A stretch of 64,000 nucleotides of DNA from the NCBI RefSeq assembly GCF_036370855.1, contig NC_088099.1, positions 91,327,820-91,391,819 on the forward strand, written 5' to 3'. Each line of letters opens with the position of its first letter. The stretch's first letter is position 1. The notes under the pieces were generated by a model, which did no database searches, was not told the DNA's origin, and saw nothing but the letters and a program-made list of their open reading frames with translations. A program made the translations under genes and the position numbers. The DNA is from Dromaius novaehollandiae. Lineage: Eukaryota; Chordata; Aves; Casuariiformes; Dromaiidae. Positions 35,045 to 49,269 of the stretch are shown piece after piece.

Positions 35045-37780
35045 TAAAGCAAACAAGAACTGTGAAAACATCCTTCGTAAGCCTGAAGTCAGGCTGATAC
35101 TTCATCAAGAAAGTATGTGATCATCTTTCCCTACCAGTGTCTTCTGTAAACAAAAAACGTGAGTGTTGCCTAGTCAGTGTTCTCTCTCTCACCCTTATTC
35201 CTCTGGGAAAACTATTTTGCTTATACAAGTGGTTTTTTTTTGGGGGGGGGGGCGGAATGCAGAGTGTATGTGTCTCTTGCCTTGACTCTGCCATTCTGAA
35301 GTTGCAAATAGCCTATTTATTTTTTCCCTCCTGTTTTGTGGTGGGGTTGATTTCATCATTCCTCATTGACTTCTGGATGTCTGGCCCAGCCTAGAATATT
35401 TTCAATTGTTGCAAGTCTTCAATTTTATTTGACAGCTCCATTTCTTTAAGTGAGTAAACTTCCCTCCCTAATGTTTCGCTTGAGTGTTTCCTAGAGTAAC
35501 TTTGGTTCATGGCTTTGTTCTGTCTGTGGTGACTAATTGCAATGGCCATAACCTGTAGCTAACATCCTGCTTATTTATCTGTGTCCAAATATCATGTCTG
35601 TCTCTTCTGTAGACTGAATGCTACCAGTTTTATTAACCTTTGGTCACATTTGACTCTGTATTCTGCTTTTTCCTTTCATTTGGGTGCGAGTGGTATTCAG
35701 AATGAATACCTTTTCAGATATGAAACTGGACCATGCAGCACAGGGTAAAATCACTCTAGTTATGAGAGCTGGCTGAATATTTAGAATTTATATCCCCAGA
35801 GTATTTCCAGGGTTTTCAAAAAATTGTTATTTATCCACAAACTGAGATTGAAAAAATGAAAATACCTAAAGTGTGGATGGAATGGAAAGTTTCAGAAAAC
35901 GTACAGTTCAGACTGTGAAAAGCTGGCACTGAAATGTCCCATTTGGATTTACTAAAGTGAAATGGGACACTTCCTTTTGCCTGGGTTTGGCAGAATGTTC
36001 CCTAACCGTCCAGAAACTGTCCTAAGTGTCCACATTAGTAAGAGTTTCAAGAATTCAAGTGCTTTAGGCCACTTTTCCATCTCTGAATTGTGACTACCAG
36101 CCAGACTTGTACTGTCTAAAAAATTTTTACTAGATTTAACAACATGGTAACATCTAAGAAAACACAGATATTACCAGAGAAGGGTGTCAAACTGTGAATA
36201 ATTCTGCCCTTGCCTCACTGCAGGAAGGGCCAGCAATGGAAAGCAGGGAGGCTGGGCAGCAAGCTTAGCTGCTGGGCTCTGAGCAAACAGCAAATATATT
36301 TGAGCTTGCCCAAATCATTTAAAAAAAAAAAAAAAGTTCACATGGCAACTTGGAGGCAGAGCCAATGTCGAATGTCCTGAGGTCTGGATGGGATGTTAGG
36401 GGCATCCCCATGGCTCAGCTTTAGCTACACTGGGGCATGTGGCTGTCCCCTCTCTGCTTTCCTCTTCTCATTTGAAAATACAACTGAACATCTGTAAAAG
36501 TCTGTGTGTGATTTATCAGACTTTGGGCTGGGGGTAGGGACCCTCAGACATCTGCCTAAAGAAGATGCTTTTTAGTTGCTAGGATGTTCTCATTTCCATC
36601 ATTCAGAATGATTCAGACACCTACACTACACTAACATCAGGGAAACAACAACAAAAAAGGATATATTAATCTAAAGACAACTTGTTTCTTGAGTTTTCAT
36701 CATCTTGCTGAAATCAATATCACTATGAGTGCAGAAGATGGCAGTTTCCTTCTTTCTCAATCTCTTTTCCCCCACCCCCAATGAACCAGTTTCATGAGAA
36801 ACCTGATCCAGTTTCAAGGTAAACTATTTCTAAATGTTTTTCTTTTGTTTTTCTTATGCCTAAATAGAGAAAGAAACCCTTTAATACTGCATCAGAGGAA
36901 TTAGTAATCTACAGTATTTTTTCTGATATATTTAGAAGAAGAATTCTGTTCCAGTCCAACCTCTGTTGCATCCCCAGTGGGAAAAGGTCAGAATAAGACA
37001 GCTAATAAACATCCCTTCAGAGCTGCCATCAGTAGGAGGCAGTAGGAAGTATTTGATCTCTTCCAAATAAGAGGATAGGTACTGCAGCCAGATCCATATT
37101 GCCTTGAATATTTGCTCTCTGGGTTTAAACTTGCAAGAGCAAGCTCAAAGTTAACTTGAGCATGGAATCCTTTTAGAGTCTAAGGAGACTAACTGTAATC
37201 TGACCTGTTTTCTGTGCATGAATGCATAATATGTTTCTGTTTTAATACTTATTTGATTGCCTCATCCATCCCTTTGATTGTATAGTTAGAAAGTTATCAT
37301 CAAAGAGTAGGCTGGAGCTAGCGGTGGTTGCAGAAACATCCACATGTTTTTGACAAGCACAAATGGCCCAGTGCAAGAGAAGAAGTTTGGTTCACTCTGA
37401 GCTGATTGTTAGAGCCAACACACAGGAAACCAGCTCTTAGTTCAGTAGGTACCACCATAATTGGGTAGTAAAGCAGAAATAAAATCAGTGAAACCTGAGC
37501 TGTGTTCTTTTTGTACACAAAAAGAAACAGTAGATACTGACCTTCTGAGCAACTTGGGTCAAAGACTATAGTCTGCTTTACTCTTGGACTCAGCACAACA
37601 ACTTGCTTAACTAAAGGTTTTCCAGAAAATTTGTCTCATCTGATATGAGAACACCAAGCGGTATCAGATTCACTGTGATTCTTACTACGCTGCTTGATTA
37701 TCCGTTCAAGCAAACTATTCAGCCAGCATCACTAAAGCTTCACTTTAACGGGTGCTACTGAAATCCGCATATATACAACA

Positions 37781-37786
37781 CATATA
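37781..37786. repeat. Target-site duplication, left copy (CATATA)
   Basis: CATATA directly precedes the TG that starts the LTR on the + strand. The same six bases follow the CA at the other end of the element (38476-38481). Confidence 0.75.
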
Positions 37787-38475
37787 TGCGTGGTCGGCCA
37801 CACAGATGAACAGCTCCAGTTGCAGTCAGCACTGACATACAGGTGCCCCTGTGGCCTGCGGTCCCACCCCAGTTGCTGGCATGCTGACCTCCACACATAC
37901 ATGCGCACAGATCAGAGTCCCTCACCCAGGAAAAGAGTTCAAAAGAAATTTAATAAGAGGACAGGACAGGCAGTGCTGGTCAGGTGCAAGTGTCCTGACC
38001 ACCAGCCTGCTTACAGGGGTCCAGCCCCTTTTATCCCTTTATTCCTCTAGTTTCCCATGCTTGTTCCTCCTCAGATCACCTAGATCCCTTCCTTTCTTAG
38101 CCTTTGGTTTCTCTCCTAAACATGTCATAATGAGCCTTGTGCAATCCCTAAATGCTCTTCCCCTGTATTGCACCCTGGGGTGTCCCGTACCCAGGCAGAG
38201 ACACCCCTCAGTCCAAACAGTGCTTCAGAGAGCCACCCCCTCCACCCCCGCCTCCCATGCCAGGTTTCATCTGGGTCTGTGGCGCCAATGCTCCCCCAGG
38301 ACAGTCCCGGAGGAGCCGGAGAGGGTGTCCCTTCTCTGAGGAGGCGATTCAGGTCCTCCCTGCCACCGTGCCCCTGTGCTCCGCTGGGCAGGTGGAGATG
38401 AGCCCTGATGGGCTGGTCACGTAATTCAGCTTCTCCCCGCCTGCCTGTGACTCTCTGCATGAGTGCAGACGAGCA
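37787..38475 (-). mobile_element. Solo LTR of an endogenous retrovirus, probably ERVK/class II type
   Basis: A 689-bp block, more GC-rich than its flanks, begins TGC and ends GCA and is flanked by identical 6-bp CATATA repeats, which is the class II (ERVK-like) duplication length. On the minus strand it has LTR anatomy in the right order: a GC-rich U3 (38475 down to about 38040), a TATA-like GGATAAAAGG (about 38027-38036), an ATTAAA polyadenylation signal about 80 bases further on (37949-37954), then a U5 of about 150 bases. No gag, pol, env or second LTR is adjacent, so it is a solo LTR left by recombination. Open frames within it (up to 162 codons) are not viral genes and show no domain. 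The family name is inferred from anatomy and duplication length, not from a database match. Confidence 0.82.
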
Positions 38476-38481
38476 CATATA
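38476..38481. repeat. Target-site duplication, right copy (CATATA)
   Basis: Identical to 37781-37786. The match can be read as 8 bases (CACATATA) on both sides, but then the element would not end in CA, so the 6-base reading is preferred. Confidence 0.75.
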
Positions 38482-41400
38482 ACCTAACATTTTGTATTCT
38501 ATATTCTTTATTATTTTATTTTTGTAGAATTATATACTGAGTACTTAAAATCAGTCCTTGATTTCTCTTTGCTAGATTTAAGGAGTACAATCTATTAAGC
38601 TTCCTCTGTAAGACGTTTTTATCACCACTCAGATCATTTTGTCAATAATCTCTGCCTCTTTCTCAGTTGTCAATACAGTTTAAAACAACAGTGAAAAAAA
38701 CAAGTAGTAAGGAAGCTGCATTAGCACAGAATTTAAAAAGGCTTTCGGAGAGAAATGTAGTTTAAATACTAAAAGTATATTTGTTTTATAAAACGTTGGG
38801 ACCTTAATGGTCTAATACACAGGAAGTAAGTCTCAGGCTGCATGAAATGTTTTTCTCCATGCATTTCTACATTTTCAGAAAATATAATTAGTCTTGCTTC
38901 TTATTTAAGTGTGTCCAGATGTAAATGGCAAGAATGTACTACTGTGTCCAATTTCCTTATACTAAACAGAGCTAGCTGTTCGAATACTTTGGAAAAAATA
39001 GTTTGTTAATCTCTTGGTTTTTAATGATGCAGAATCCCATGAAAATGGTTTAAAAGTCAGTACTAAACTATCCCTGATTTGAAGGTAATAGATGCTTTTG
39101 TAACATTTCCAAAAAAAAGGAAATAGGCATGCTGTTTCATTCATATGAAGCATCCTGATGCCTGCTTCATGTGAGGTACAAATAATAAAATGTATCATTT
39201 GTCAAATGAATGCTCTAATGAAATAGCCTCAACAGCACAGCTTTACAGAGTTGAAGACTGAAAGCAAAGAGAGTGTTAGATGGCATTGTACGTTCTCTTT
39301 CTCCATTTAGTTCCAGCTGAAAGAAATTAAGGTTGTGGGAAGGGAGATCCAGGGCAGCGATGAAGCCCCTCTGCTAATGGGGAGCCTTTCACAGAGCGGC
39401 TGGAGGTGCAGCTGGTGTCACAGCAATCTGCATGTCTGGGCTCTCTGCAAGCAGCTGAAGAACAAGTGACCCCTATCCTGAGCCTACCCAAACTAGGCTG
39501 TACCCTGGCAGTGACCTGGAGTGGTCAACCCAGTGGCAAAATAAGTGAGATCCTCTCTGAGGTCTGCAGAGAGGAGTGAATCAATTCTGGCAACCTATTA
39601 CTAGGGAAAGTGTGCGACTCCTGCCTCTCTGGCCTTACTGCAGGCTTTGAAATTGCAGAGGAGTGAATATTTGCCAATGCTTTGTGGCAGATTTCACTGA
39701 ATGTCATAAACTGAGTTAATTCTGTTGTAAATAATTTTCTATTGCACTGGAAAAATGTTGTGAATGTTTGATGCCATACATAACACACATATCAGTCCCC
39801 TGCTCTGCTTGACCCTGAAAATGCTGTGCTGCACTTCACACCCTGCTGGGCTCTGATATAGCTACAATAAGATGCCCTTTCTATTTGAGGAGTATGGTAG
39901 CTTGATAGCTAACTAGCATGCACCACTGAAAATCTAATTATGCTTAATCTTCCCAGAGCTGACAGCAGGTTGAAGCATTTGGCAGAGTGATTTCCATAGC
40001 TATCCATGTGCTGCTGGGTGTTTCCTGCTGAGCGCCCACAGTGTAGGCTTGTCTGATGGCTATAATGAGGTGGCTGACTGCGATGCTTTAGCTGTCTTCT
40101 GTGATCATTACTGGTAACCTAAATAGACTTGTATATGGGAAGACTTACTTTCTGCTTATTTGCATATATAAATGTAGAAGGGGTTTTCCTGCAGTCAGGA
40201 AGTAAAGCTTGTACGATGAGAAAGTCATTTCTCTAATGTATCAGCTGATAAAGCAGAAAAAATGGAAGTGCTTTTGATTGCTGAAACACACTTAAAAATG
40301 TAACTGGATTGACTTGGATCAGATTTATCAGCATTTTTTATAATAAAGGGGTAGACTTAGAGGCAGGATGAAATGATGGGCACTTCTGTGAGAAGACTTC
40401 TAGTGACTAGCTCTGATATGCATGATAGTAATGTAAATGGGAAGCTAAGCTCTCTCTACAGCAGGAAGACTGCATGCTTTTTGTAATAAAAAAGCCAGAT
40501 ATCCCTAAAGAATGTGTGATTTATTAAATGCTGTCTGTGTTCTTTTTACACAGACAGTCTTTGCTGGGTTTAGTTCTTTGCTCTGAATCTTAATCAGAAA
40601 AGCAGCTGCAACCTCAGAATGGAGGAGGAGGTAGGTAACCTGCAGAGTTCCCAGTCGTTCAGAAGACTGCAGTATGCTCTGCAGGTGTGTGCCAGTGATG
40701 GTGTCTCCACACTTGGCCTATGCACAAACTTTTAAAACTTAGTCTGTTTACAAATTGTGAGGCAATGACAAAAAGGAGTACTTATTGCTGGTTGATGTTT
40801 GAGAACTTTTTATGCAATGCTGTTTCAATACTGGTTTGAAAAACAGTGGTAGATGAAGCCCCTATATAAATAAATAAGGGGAGAGGGATGGCTTGCCTGC
40901 ACCATGAGGCTCTTCATATGTTTTCTGCTTTCCTTTTCCTTCTCAGTAGGTCTGCTCTTGCAAACTGAAGAAGGCTGCATCTGTCTGGTCATCAACAAGT
41001 GATATAGTGCTGCTTATACATGCCAAGACTGACTAACTGACAGGACGTTATAAAGAAAGAGCTTGAGCATGTCAACATAGCTTCGATGCTCTGTGAAGAA
41101 GGAAGGAGATGCTCTCCCATAATTTTAGAGAGAATTAGCAAGAGGTAAGTAAACTGATATGGCATTTTAGGAAACATCAAAAATCTCCCTATCTTTCAGG
41201 AAACTACCTTCTGGCTGTACTCAGGGATGCCATCCTCCAGTTCTTCACTGCTAGTTGCTGGTGTTGCAGCCACCCAGATTAAGATATGCTGCCATCCAGA
41301 TAAGATATGAAGTAAGTGGTGGTGGCCGTAATAAGCAGCAAAAGGGTGTTGTTTGATGTGGGGAAGTAGGAAAGTACATGCAGGGAATAAGAGAAGGCAT

Positions 41401-44400
41401 CTGCTTTGCTCATACCACTCTTCCCCTGCTAACTTCATATCACTTACTGCTGCTGCCCATGCTTGAACTGGCTCTTCCTGAGCTGCCATGCAGATTGGGC
41501 CATCTTGACCAACAGGATTATATATCACAAGTCTCAGAGAAACTGGGAGAGAGAGCACTTTGAGAGAAGATTTTCAGGGAGATGACTGCAGCTAGCCAGG
41601 GATGCCTCTGCTCCCATTGCCAGAGGAGGCTGGGCTGAGACAAGTAGGTGACTCTGTGACTGTGGTCACAGCAGCTCCTGCTGACTTGCATCTTCCCCCA
41701 GGTAGGGGTCTGGACTATCACTGAGCCCCTGCATCAGCTGGGCTACCACTGTTAGTTGCATGCTAACCTTGGTTCACAAGCTGCCCTTGAAAAGATCACA
41801 AGCAGCATATAGTTTAAGAGGGTTGTTTCAGGTCACGCACCAGCAGGCTGCCCTTCCCCACACTGAATTGCTAGGAAGGAAAATGAGGGTTTCTGAGTGA
41901 CAGAGACATCCTTACATGATCAGCTTTTGGTAGCTGGTGACACCAAGTCGTTAATATCAGTTTTGAAGTGTGGACAGTCTGTCTTCTCTGTATAGGTTGT
42001 CTGCTCTTCTCAGCTCTTGTCCCTCCCTTCCTTTTCCATTTTTCTCTTGATATCTTGCCTGCCTCCCTTCCTTTTATCTACACCAGTTTCCAGTTGCTGC
42101 ACTCAAAATAAAATTCACTGGAAGGTTTAATCTGGGGAATTATGTTTACTTTGCTTGCCTGTTTAGATAAGGTATGTACAATTAAAAAATGCTTAGAGCC
42201 ATGAGAATATGTTTAACACGAAGGATTCTTTTCAGGTGTCTTTACTGAGCTATCCTTAAGTGAAGGGAAGCAAATGTATCTCATTTTACAGCTGCAAAAA
42301 TTCACAGGCCATTCTTATGCTAGGAACACTCATGGGGATACTGTTGTACGAAACCTGCCTGCTCTGGCAAGTGAGCTGCAGCCACTGGCAGAAGCAGCGG
42401 CAGATGTAGCCATCTGTATTTGGAAGCATGTGGGGTCTAGTGTGCTCTTCCAGCACAAGCTCACAGTGATGCCATCTCAGAGGAAAACAGCCTATTTCTG
42501 GGCCTTTCCCTGCTGCAAGCAAGGAGGTAGAGTAGTCATTTCTGCAGTGTAGCTAAGAAAAATAAAATGTGCTCCCTTCCATTTAGGTAGGACACTGATC
42601 TCAAACTCTTGCTTCTATTCCTGCAGTGGAGAAGGGCTGAGGAAACAGTCTACTTTTTCTAAATAGACAGTGAGAGCTCTTTTCTGTTACAGTTGATAAA
42701 ATATGAAATGTTTCAGGAAATTTAGACAGCTAATAATAAATCTTAAAATCTACTTCAACATAGCCAGTATAAAATTTCACTCAGTTTTGGGCTCACTACA
42801 TTACTACGTTGTTGAGCTACAGCATATGTCTTAAATGACATCCTGTTCAAATAAAAAGTTTTCAAGTAATGGTAAAGCTGGATTATAGTACCATAATCTG
42901 TTTTCATGTTTACCAGCTCTCACTGTTAGAAATATTTGTCTTTTACAGTAGCAAATTTTCTAGCTTCAGCATTGTACCTTTTGTATCCCATGTGCTGTAC
43001 GGAAACACTCTAAAGTACTGTATATCTCCTCCCTCTGTACTTAACTCATGAATTCATTTTGTACCTCATTCTTGAGAAGCCTAGTGATTAAATATGAGCT
43101 TCAGTTTCATATACTTCTATCTGAAGGCTTCCATAAGTTATTGAAATTGTGTTTGTTCAGCAGCATTGCATACTAAATTTCAGGGAGCTGGGGAGTCAAA
43201 TGGAGGATAGGGAATTTTTCTCAGAACAGAAAACTTCATCTCAAATTAAGTCTATAATTTGCAGCTTTTTTGGTTACCATAACAGCATAATAACACAACA
43301 AAATTCTCCAGAGGCATTATTCCAGATTTTGTATCCTCATGGTGTCTCATGGACTGCTACTCTTATTAAAAGACCAGCCCACAATATTTTGCCTTGTCAA
43401 ATCCTCAAGTGTGGGGATCAGGGAAAAGGGAAATAGAGCAAGAATCTTTTCCTCCTTCTGTGGTATCTTTTGGTGATTCTTCTTTGTATGTCTCTGGCTT
43501 AGAATGTTTTATCACACAGCATAGATGCATGCATGTTTTGAAGTAAGTGCGGGAAGGAAAGGGTTTTCGTTTTACTAGTATAGCTGTCGTAAGTATGTAA
43601 AAACATACTGTGATAAGGTAGAAGAGGATAAAATCATGGGAGGAAACTGATTATAGGACAGATGTAAGCTCCAGGGAACTGGGATATGTCTATAGACTAC
43701 ATGATAGGCAGTTAGATCAATCAGAAGGTGTTAAAGAAACTCAATAAAAAGCTAAAGAGCTGGCAAGGTGCACCACTTCAAACAAAAATAGGACATCAGA
43801 CACACCTGGTTATCTACCAAAGTCAAAATCAAAAGACAGTGATCAGCTAAAAGTTCAGGGAGGGGTTGCCAGTCTGAGAGGACTTCTTCAAAGAGGGATA
43901 GAAAGGCAAGCTGGCTGTTGTCCCAGCTCAGATCAATAAAACAAACCTGAGCTCACCGTGGAGGCAAAAAACTGCCAGTTTTCAGACCTTGGCACTGTGT
44001 AATCTGCATCTCTGGGTGAAAAAAATGTACAACAGTGCATTTCAAAGAAATTGTTTTTATGGTCAAAGTTTCTGAAGAGGAGCTCCACCTGGGCCTGCTG
44101 CATTAATGAAGATGGAGGAAAATCAGGAGTTTCCAACCCAGACCCTGCTTTAAAAGTGAGCAAAATTGCAAAATTCCCACATACACATACATGCGCACAT
44201 GCACACACATGGTAAGAAGAGAAAGTTTCAGGCTGCATATCCCTAGGGGTGTATCAAGTGAGATGAAATGAAGAAGCCACAAGTGAATCTTGCTTGCAGG
44301 CTCTTCTCTGACGTTAAAAGGAGGTGAAGGACTGAATGTTTCACAAGACAAACTAGTGATTTGATTCAGCTCACCCTCTCTAGTGCAGGTCAGATTGAAC

Positions 44401-47400
44401 TCTAGGAGAGCATACTGGTAGGATTGACTCATTCTCAGAAAATTGTCTGTGGTGAAGTTATGCATGAGTGAAAAGGGATATTTATAAATAGAGCCATTTA
44501 GGAATGTACAGTTCTGTCATAAGCGTTCCACCTTTGGCAGAACTTCAGAGCACCTTATATCAGCCTGACCTTTGTTTTCCGATTTGTTGTAGATGAGTAT
44601 GTGTAGCTCCTAGTGAGTCAGCTTATTACAAGTAAAGTATCCATAAACTAATAAATACTAATCTCAGTGTGTTGCACTGTGATTCCTCAGTAACCAGATG
44701 TTACTAAGTTGTTATCTGTAGGGCTGTTTATGTCCTTCCATTACCCTGAAAATCAGTCCTTTACCTTGATGGACAAATCTCAATTTTCTGGTCTTTTTGG
44801 CTCACCATTTCAGCTTTCCCCATATAAACTAATAAGCAACTAGTTCTTCAGGGTGAGTCAGCTTTCAACTTCCCCTGTTTCCAGCAAACAGACTTCAAAA
44901 TGTATACTTCAAAAAGTCGTAATGGAAATTGCTGGCTTTCTGCCTTCAGTGCTGAACTTTCTGCTGCCAGATATGTCCTTTGCTTTTTCTTCAGCAGCTG
45001 AGCTTGCTGTTGGAATTAATCAAATAATGAAACTTTCAACATGTTAAAATATTTGCTTTAAACTTTAGGCATTGCGTTTATACAATGACTGTGTTGGTCC
45101 TGAATCCACTGAATTGAATCTTTTGTACTTAACTCACTTTTTGCAGCTTGGTTTGTCAAAGGATTTCTGTCATCATTCAGCTGAATGTTATACAAGGGGC
45201 TGGACACTCAAAATGGTGAAGTTCAGGTGCCACAGAGGTTATAATCTAAATAACAAGCTAAAGGGGTAAAAATAGATGAGTCTAAAAAGCACAGTCCTTG
45301 AAGCATAGGCCTATTGAAAAGTGTACCAAAGAGGATAACCTTCTCCACTCTTCTCAAGTCATGCTAGGCAGTCTGTAGGCAAGTTTTGTGAAGGTTCCTT
45401 GACACTTGGTGTACTAGATTCAGGTACTTCAGCTTTCTTATCATCAGTCAGAGTCAGGGCTCTTTGCTGGTCCTTTTTATCTACTCCAGTACAGAAGAGA
45501 AAATGAGACTGCCATTTAAAAATGCCTTTTTTTGTTCTGCTTTTAATTTGGCATTCATCTACCTTTAATTAAAACAAACAAACAACCCCCCCCCCCAAAA
45601 AAAAACCCTAATGTCTTGAAGGCAAAAAGTGCTACGTAAGAAGTAACTCAACAAAGTGCTTTCATCTGATCGTTTATCCAGCAGTAGTCGTCTCTGCTTT
45701 CTCATCACTGCACTATTAACTTCTAACAGAGGAGCTGTTAGAAATATTGTACATAGTCTTTACTTTTCTTCTCTGAATTAATGTGTTTATGCTGCAAATC
45801 TTCAAAACTGAAATAGGGTAAAATAAAATTTGTGAAAGATCATATAAAGGCAGCATGAGCTTTCTTAACTTAGAGTATGTGAAGACCATTCCTCTACCCT
45901 TATTTATTATCTGCATTTTGCCATTTTGTTCTTCAGATTTTGGATCTCTACTTGTGGTGTAGCTTTATGCACCACCAACAGCCTCAACCTCAGCTACTGT
46001 GAAAGACAGTGGACACTAAATGAATATCAGACTGCTGAGTATCCTTCCTGGCTAAAGGTAAGCTATATTTGAAAGTGAAAGTGTGAATGGATTACTTGTG
46101 GTTGAAGCATTCAGGATTCAGTTTTCCCAGCAGGAGGCTTTGAGAACAGCTATTAATATGCAGTTTAAATTATTCTCCCATGCTAGTTCCCTTAAGCTTC
46201 TTCTAATTTCCTGCCCTGGAAGAACTTGGTATTTTTTCTAGGTTGTCCCTTCATGGGAGAGGAGGAGCTCAGGTAGGGAGCTGAAGAAGGAAAAAGGAAT
46301 AAATAAACGGGTGTAAATAAGCCTCAAGGTGCATAAAGGTTCAGTGTCAGTCCTGGAGGTGGTGTGTGTGTCTGCGCATGTATGTTTTGGGGGATAGAGG
46401 GGAGAGGGAGCAGTAGCTGCTACTTCTCACAGGACCCTGAGGGATTCTGAGGTGCTTCAGCCAAATGACCAAGGCAGTTTGTTACCACTGCTATTCAGGA
46501 AAATAGGATTTCTTTGTACGTTTTGTAAATAAACTATACCAAGGAAACTGTCTTTGTTATCTTCAATCTTCTTCTGCTGGTACAAGACAATGTTTTAACG
46601 TGTTTATCTTAAGATGCCTTTCTGCTTTCCATGATGTTTCACGTATGATGCATCGAGGAAATACACATTTTGAACACATACATAGGCTTCTTATGCCAGA
46701 TCATTCTACAGAATGATTCCTTGTCCATCTAATGTGTCTTAGAGTCTTTTGTTCAGTGCCTGAATTATCCATAACAAAGTGAGGAACAGGTGAGTCATCT
46801 TAGCTACTGTTCAAATGCCTGTGAAATAACATTGCCTTCATTTTTATTTCAGCTGGGTATATTAACAGTGTACTGATATACAAGCAAAAATTCTGTTCTA
46901 AATGCATATTACTAAAAGCCATAAGATAGTCATCTGGATAGACAAGCCAGGAGAGTCAGATAGGAAAAAAAAAAAAGAAGTGCACAGAGGGGAAGTGACT
47001 TGTTTGTCATTAGTTTGTGACAGTGCAAAACAATTGCATTCCAGCCTTCTGAGACATAATATAACTTTTTTTTTTTTTTTCCTCCCCTCACATGTTGGTA
47101 TTCCCTAACTAAGCTTAAGGATCAAGTCCTCAGCATGTGTGGAAGACAGCCTTCTATCCACACTCTTTTGCCACGGCATTTAGCTAAAAAAGTACCAATG
47201 AGTGCAGCGATAGAAGCTTGGCAAAGCTGATATGGTGCTAACATCACAAAACTCCCAGCCTTATTGTATGTTTTATCCACAGATTAAACTTAGAATTGTT
47301 TAGAGAAATTTGTACTTGTGGGAAATGTGTATTTTTTAACCTCATTATTTGAGTGCAGATTAGCCTATAGCAGTCAGTTCAAGGAGGGAATCATTTGTAT

Positions 47401-49265
47401 AATTCTGTGCTAGCTAAGGCAATCAAAACATACTTTTCCCCATGAGAAAAAACTGATCTACTCAAATAGCTGATGTGAGGCTTGGCCTCTGGCTCCTGCA
47501 GTCTCCGATTCCTGCGAAGACAGTGTATAGTACTGACTTTTCTGCAAATGAAGAAAGTCCGCCTCCAAGAAAAGTCTGTTTCTACAGTTCAGGTTCCAGA
47601 CCAGTTTGATCCCCTTCCTTATTAGTAAGAACCACATGGACAAAAAGGTTGGGCCTAACATGAGATTTGTGTGCAAGAAAGGATTAAAAAAGAGTCATAG
47701 ACGCCATTCCACATCCTCAGAGATATGCTCCCAGCTGCCTTGAGGCAATTTCTGCTTGCTCTGGTTCACCGTGTGAATAGCTTGTGGACTTGCCTGCCTC
47801 AACTATGTAGGTGAAGTCAGCAAAGGCCTGTTATTTAAACTACCTAAACTAACATATGAGAATGCACTTTCTCAAGTATGAGATCAGAATCATGTCCATA
47901 CTGGAAAGAAATTAGTCTTTTGTTTGTTTAAGAGGAGAAAAAAAAAAAAGTAAATCCATTAGTAGAATGAGGGTTGGATTTTCAGTCTCGTCACTCTCTA
48001 ATGTTCAGAAAGCAACTTTTCCTACCTGCCTGTCATAAAGCCAACTCAAGAATTATTGGCATGGGAAGGAGGGGAGGCATCATATTCAAACGAGTTTTTG
48101 ACTTGCTACTGCTTTTATAGCCTTTAAGATATACCAGCTATAGGTTTCAGATGCTTCTTCCCCACCAAACTTAACTTGGGGGTGAGGAGATAAGAAAGGG
48201 GAACCTAGATTCTCAAATAAATGAATAAAAAGATTGCTTCCAAATGCTGGGCTTCTAAAAATAGCATCTAAAATAGACGTTTGTTCAGCCATCTTCTACC
48301 TACAAAGTGTAGAAACAGAATGGAGAACTTGCCTTGCAGAAGCAAGCCTTGTCTTGGGAGACACATTGTCTCCCTTTGTAAGTCTGCAGTGATATATTGG
48401 TATCGAAGGAGTCTATTGGAAAAGTGAGCAAGGCGGTTCAAATGGCAACTTGTTTATTGCAACACTCAAGCTAAAATTAGGCTCCTTTGAAAACTGGACC
48501 AAAATATGTATTACAGAATAATTTAAAATTGTTTCTTCCTTTTTACCGATCCATTTATGAATGTGATTACTTTCCCCTGCCACCTTTCCCTGTTTTAAGC
48601 GTGGTATTAAAAACCTCAACTCCTGCAAGAGAAATGGAAAATGCCAAACTTTTTTATTAATGCTTCATGGTCAAAAAATGACACCAAACAAACAAAAAAT
48701 CTCCATGTGAGACCACCTGTAGCAACACGAGTTGATCTCATGAGTCCCATGATGCTTAAATCTTACAATTGTTATCCTTCAGTGAAATCAATATTTCACT
48801 TGGGGGCTTATAAAATAGAAATTGGATTGCTATTAAGACCATGAAACTGCCATCAGCTCATCTTGACTTTTACAGGACTGAAAGTGAGCAATGCTTTTTT
48901 AAATTATATTTGGATTTTAGCTAATTACAGTAAATATCCTGAGTTTCATCCATAAGATCCAGTAAAAATGTATAGATGGCTTTTGAGTTTTCACACAGCT
49001 GCACTGAGAACACTCTTAGATGCTCAGTGCAACAGCACCCTCTATGGCCTATGAATTTGAGTGCATCTAAATACATTCTTCACTTTAAGGTGAACTGGGT
49101 GACAATGTTATTGACGATATATTTTCTGGGCTGCTACAGGCCGTTCAGTCTGGCCTCAATAGTACAAAGTTTAAGAGCAAATTTTAAACAGAAGAGTAAT
49201 TAAAGACATGGAAAACAGGATAAAAAGAAGCATGAGTTCACCACAGGGATCCTGTTATTTTTCTT
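38482..49265. other. Gene-free interval
   Basis: No gene recognised; the longest frames are about 120 codons (41196-41558, 44103-44465) on the minus strand, with no family signature. A C-run/A-run pair lies near 45586-45606. 43.6-44.2 kb is LTR-like but unproven. A T14-type run lies near 47067-47080. Confidence 0.55.
40531..40557. repeat. 10-bp perfect inverted repeat with 7-base loop
   Basis: Arms CTGTCTGTGT (40531-40540) and ACACAGACAG (40548-40557) with loop TCTTTTT. It is a clean hairpin but has no evidence of being transcribed. Confidence 0.9.
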
Positions 49266-49269
49266 TGTT

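Larger units (their letters stand above)
31890..37780. other. Gene-free interval
   Basis: No gene recognised. 32090-32340 is a local GC-rich patch with overlapping short frames and no motif. T-rich/pyrimidine tract at 33420-33460, A15-type run near 36320-36335, and T9 followed by G11 at 35223-35242. Open frames stay at or below 93 codons. Confidence 0.55.

Noticed and set aside
37790..38490. Overlapping frames up to 162 codons in a GC-rich block
   Set aside because: They lie within the solo LTR and arise from its base composition; no viral or host domain is visible.
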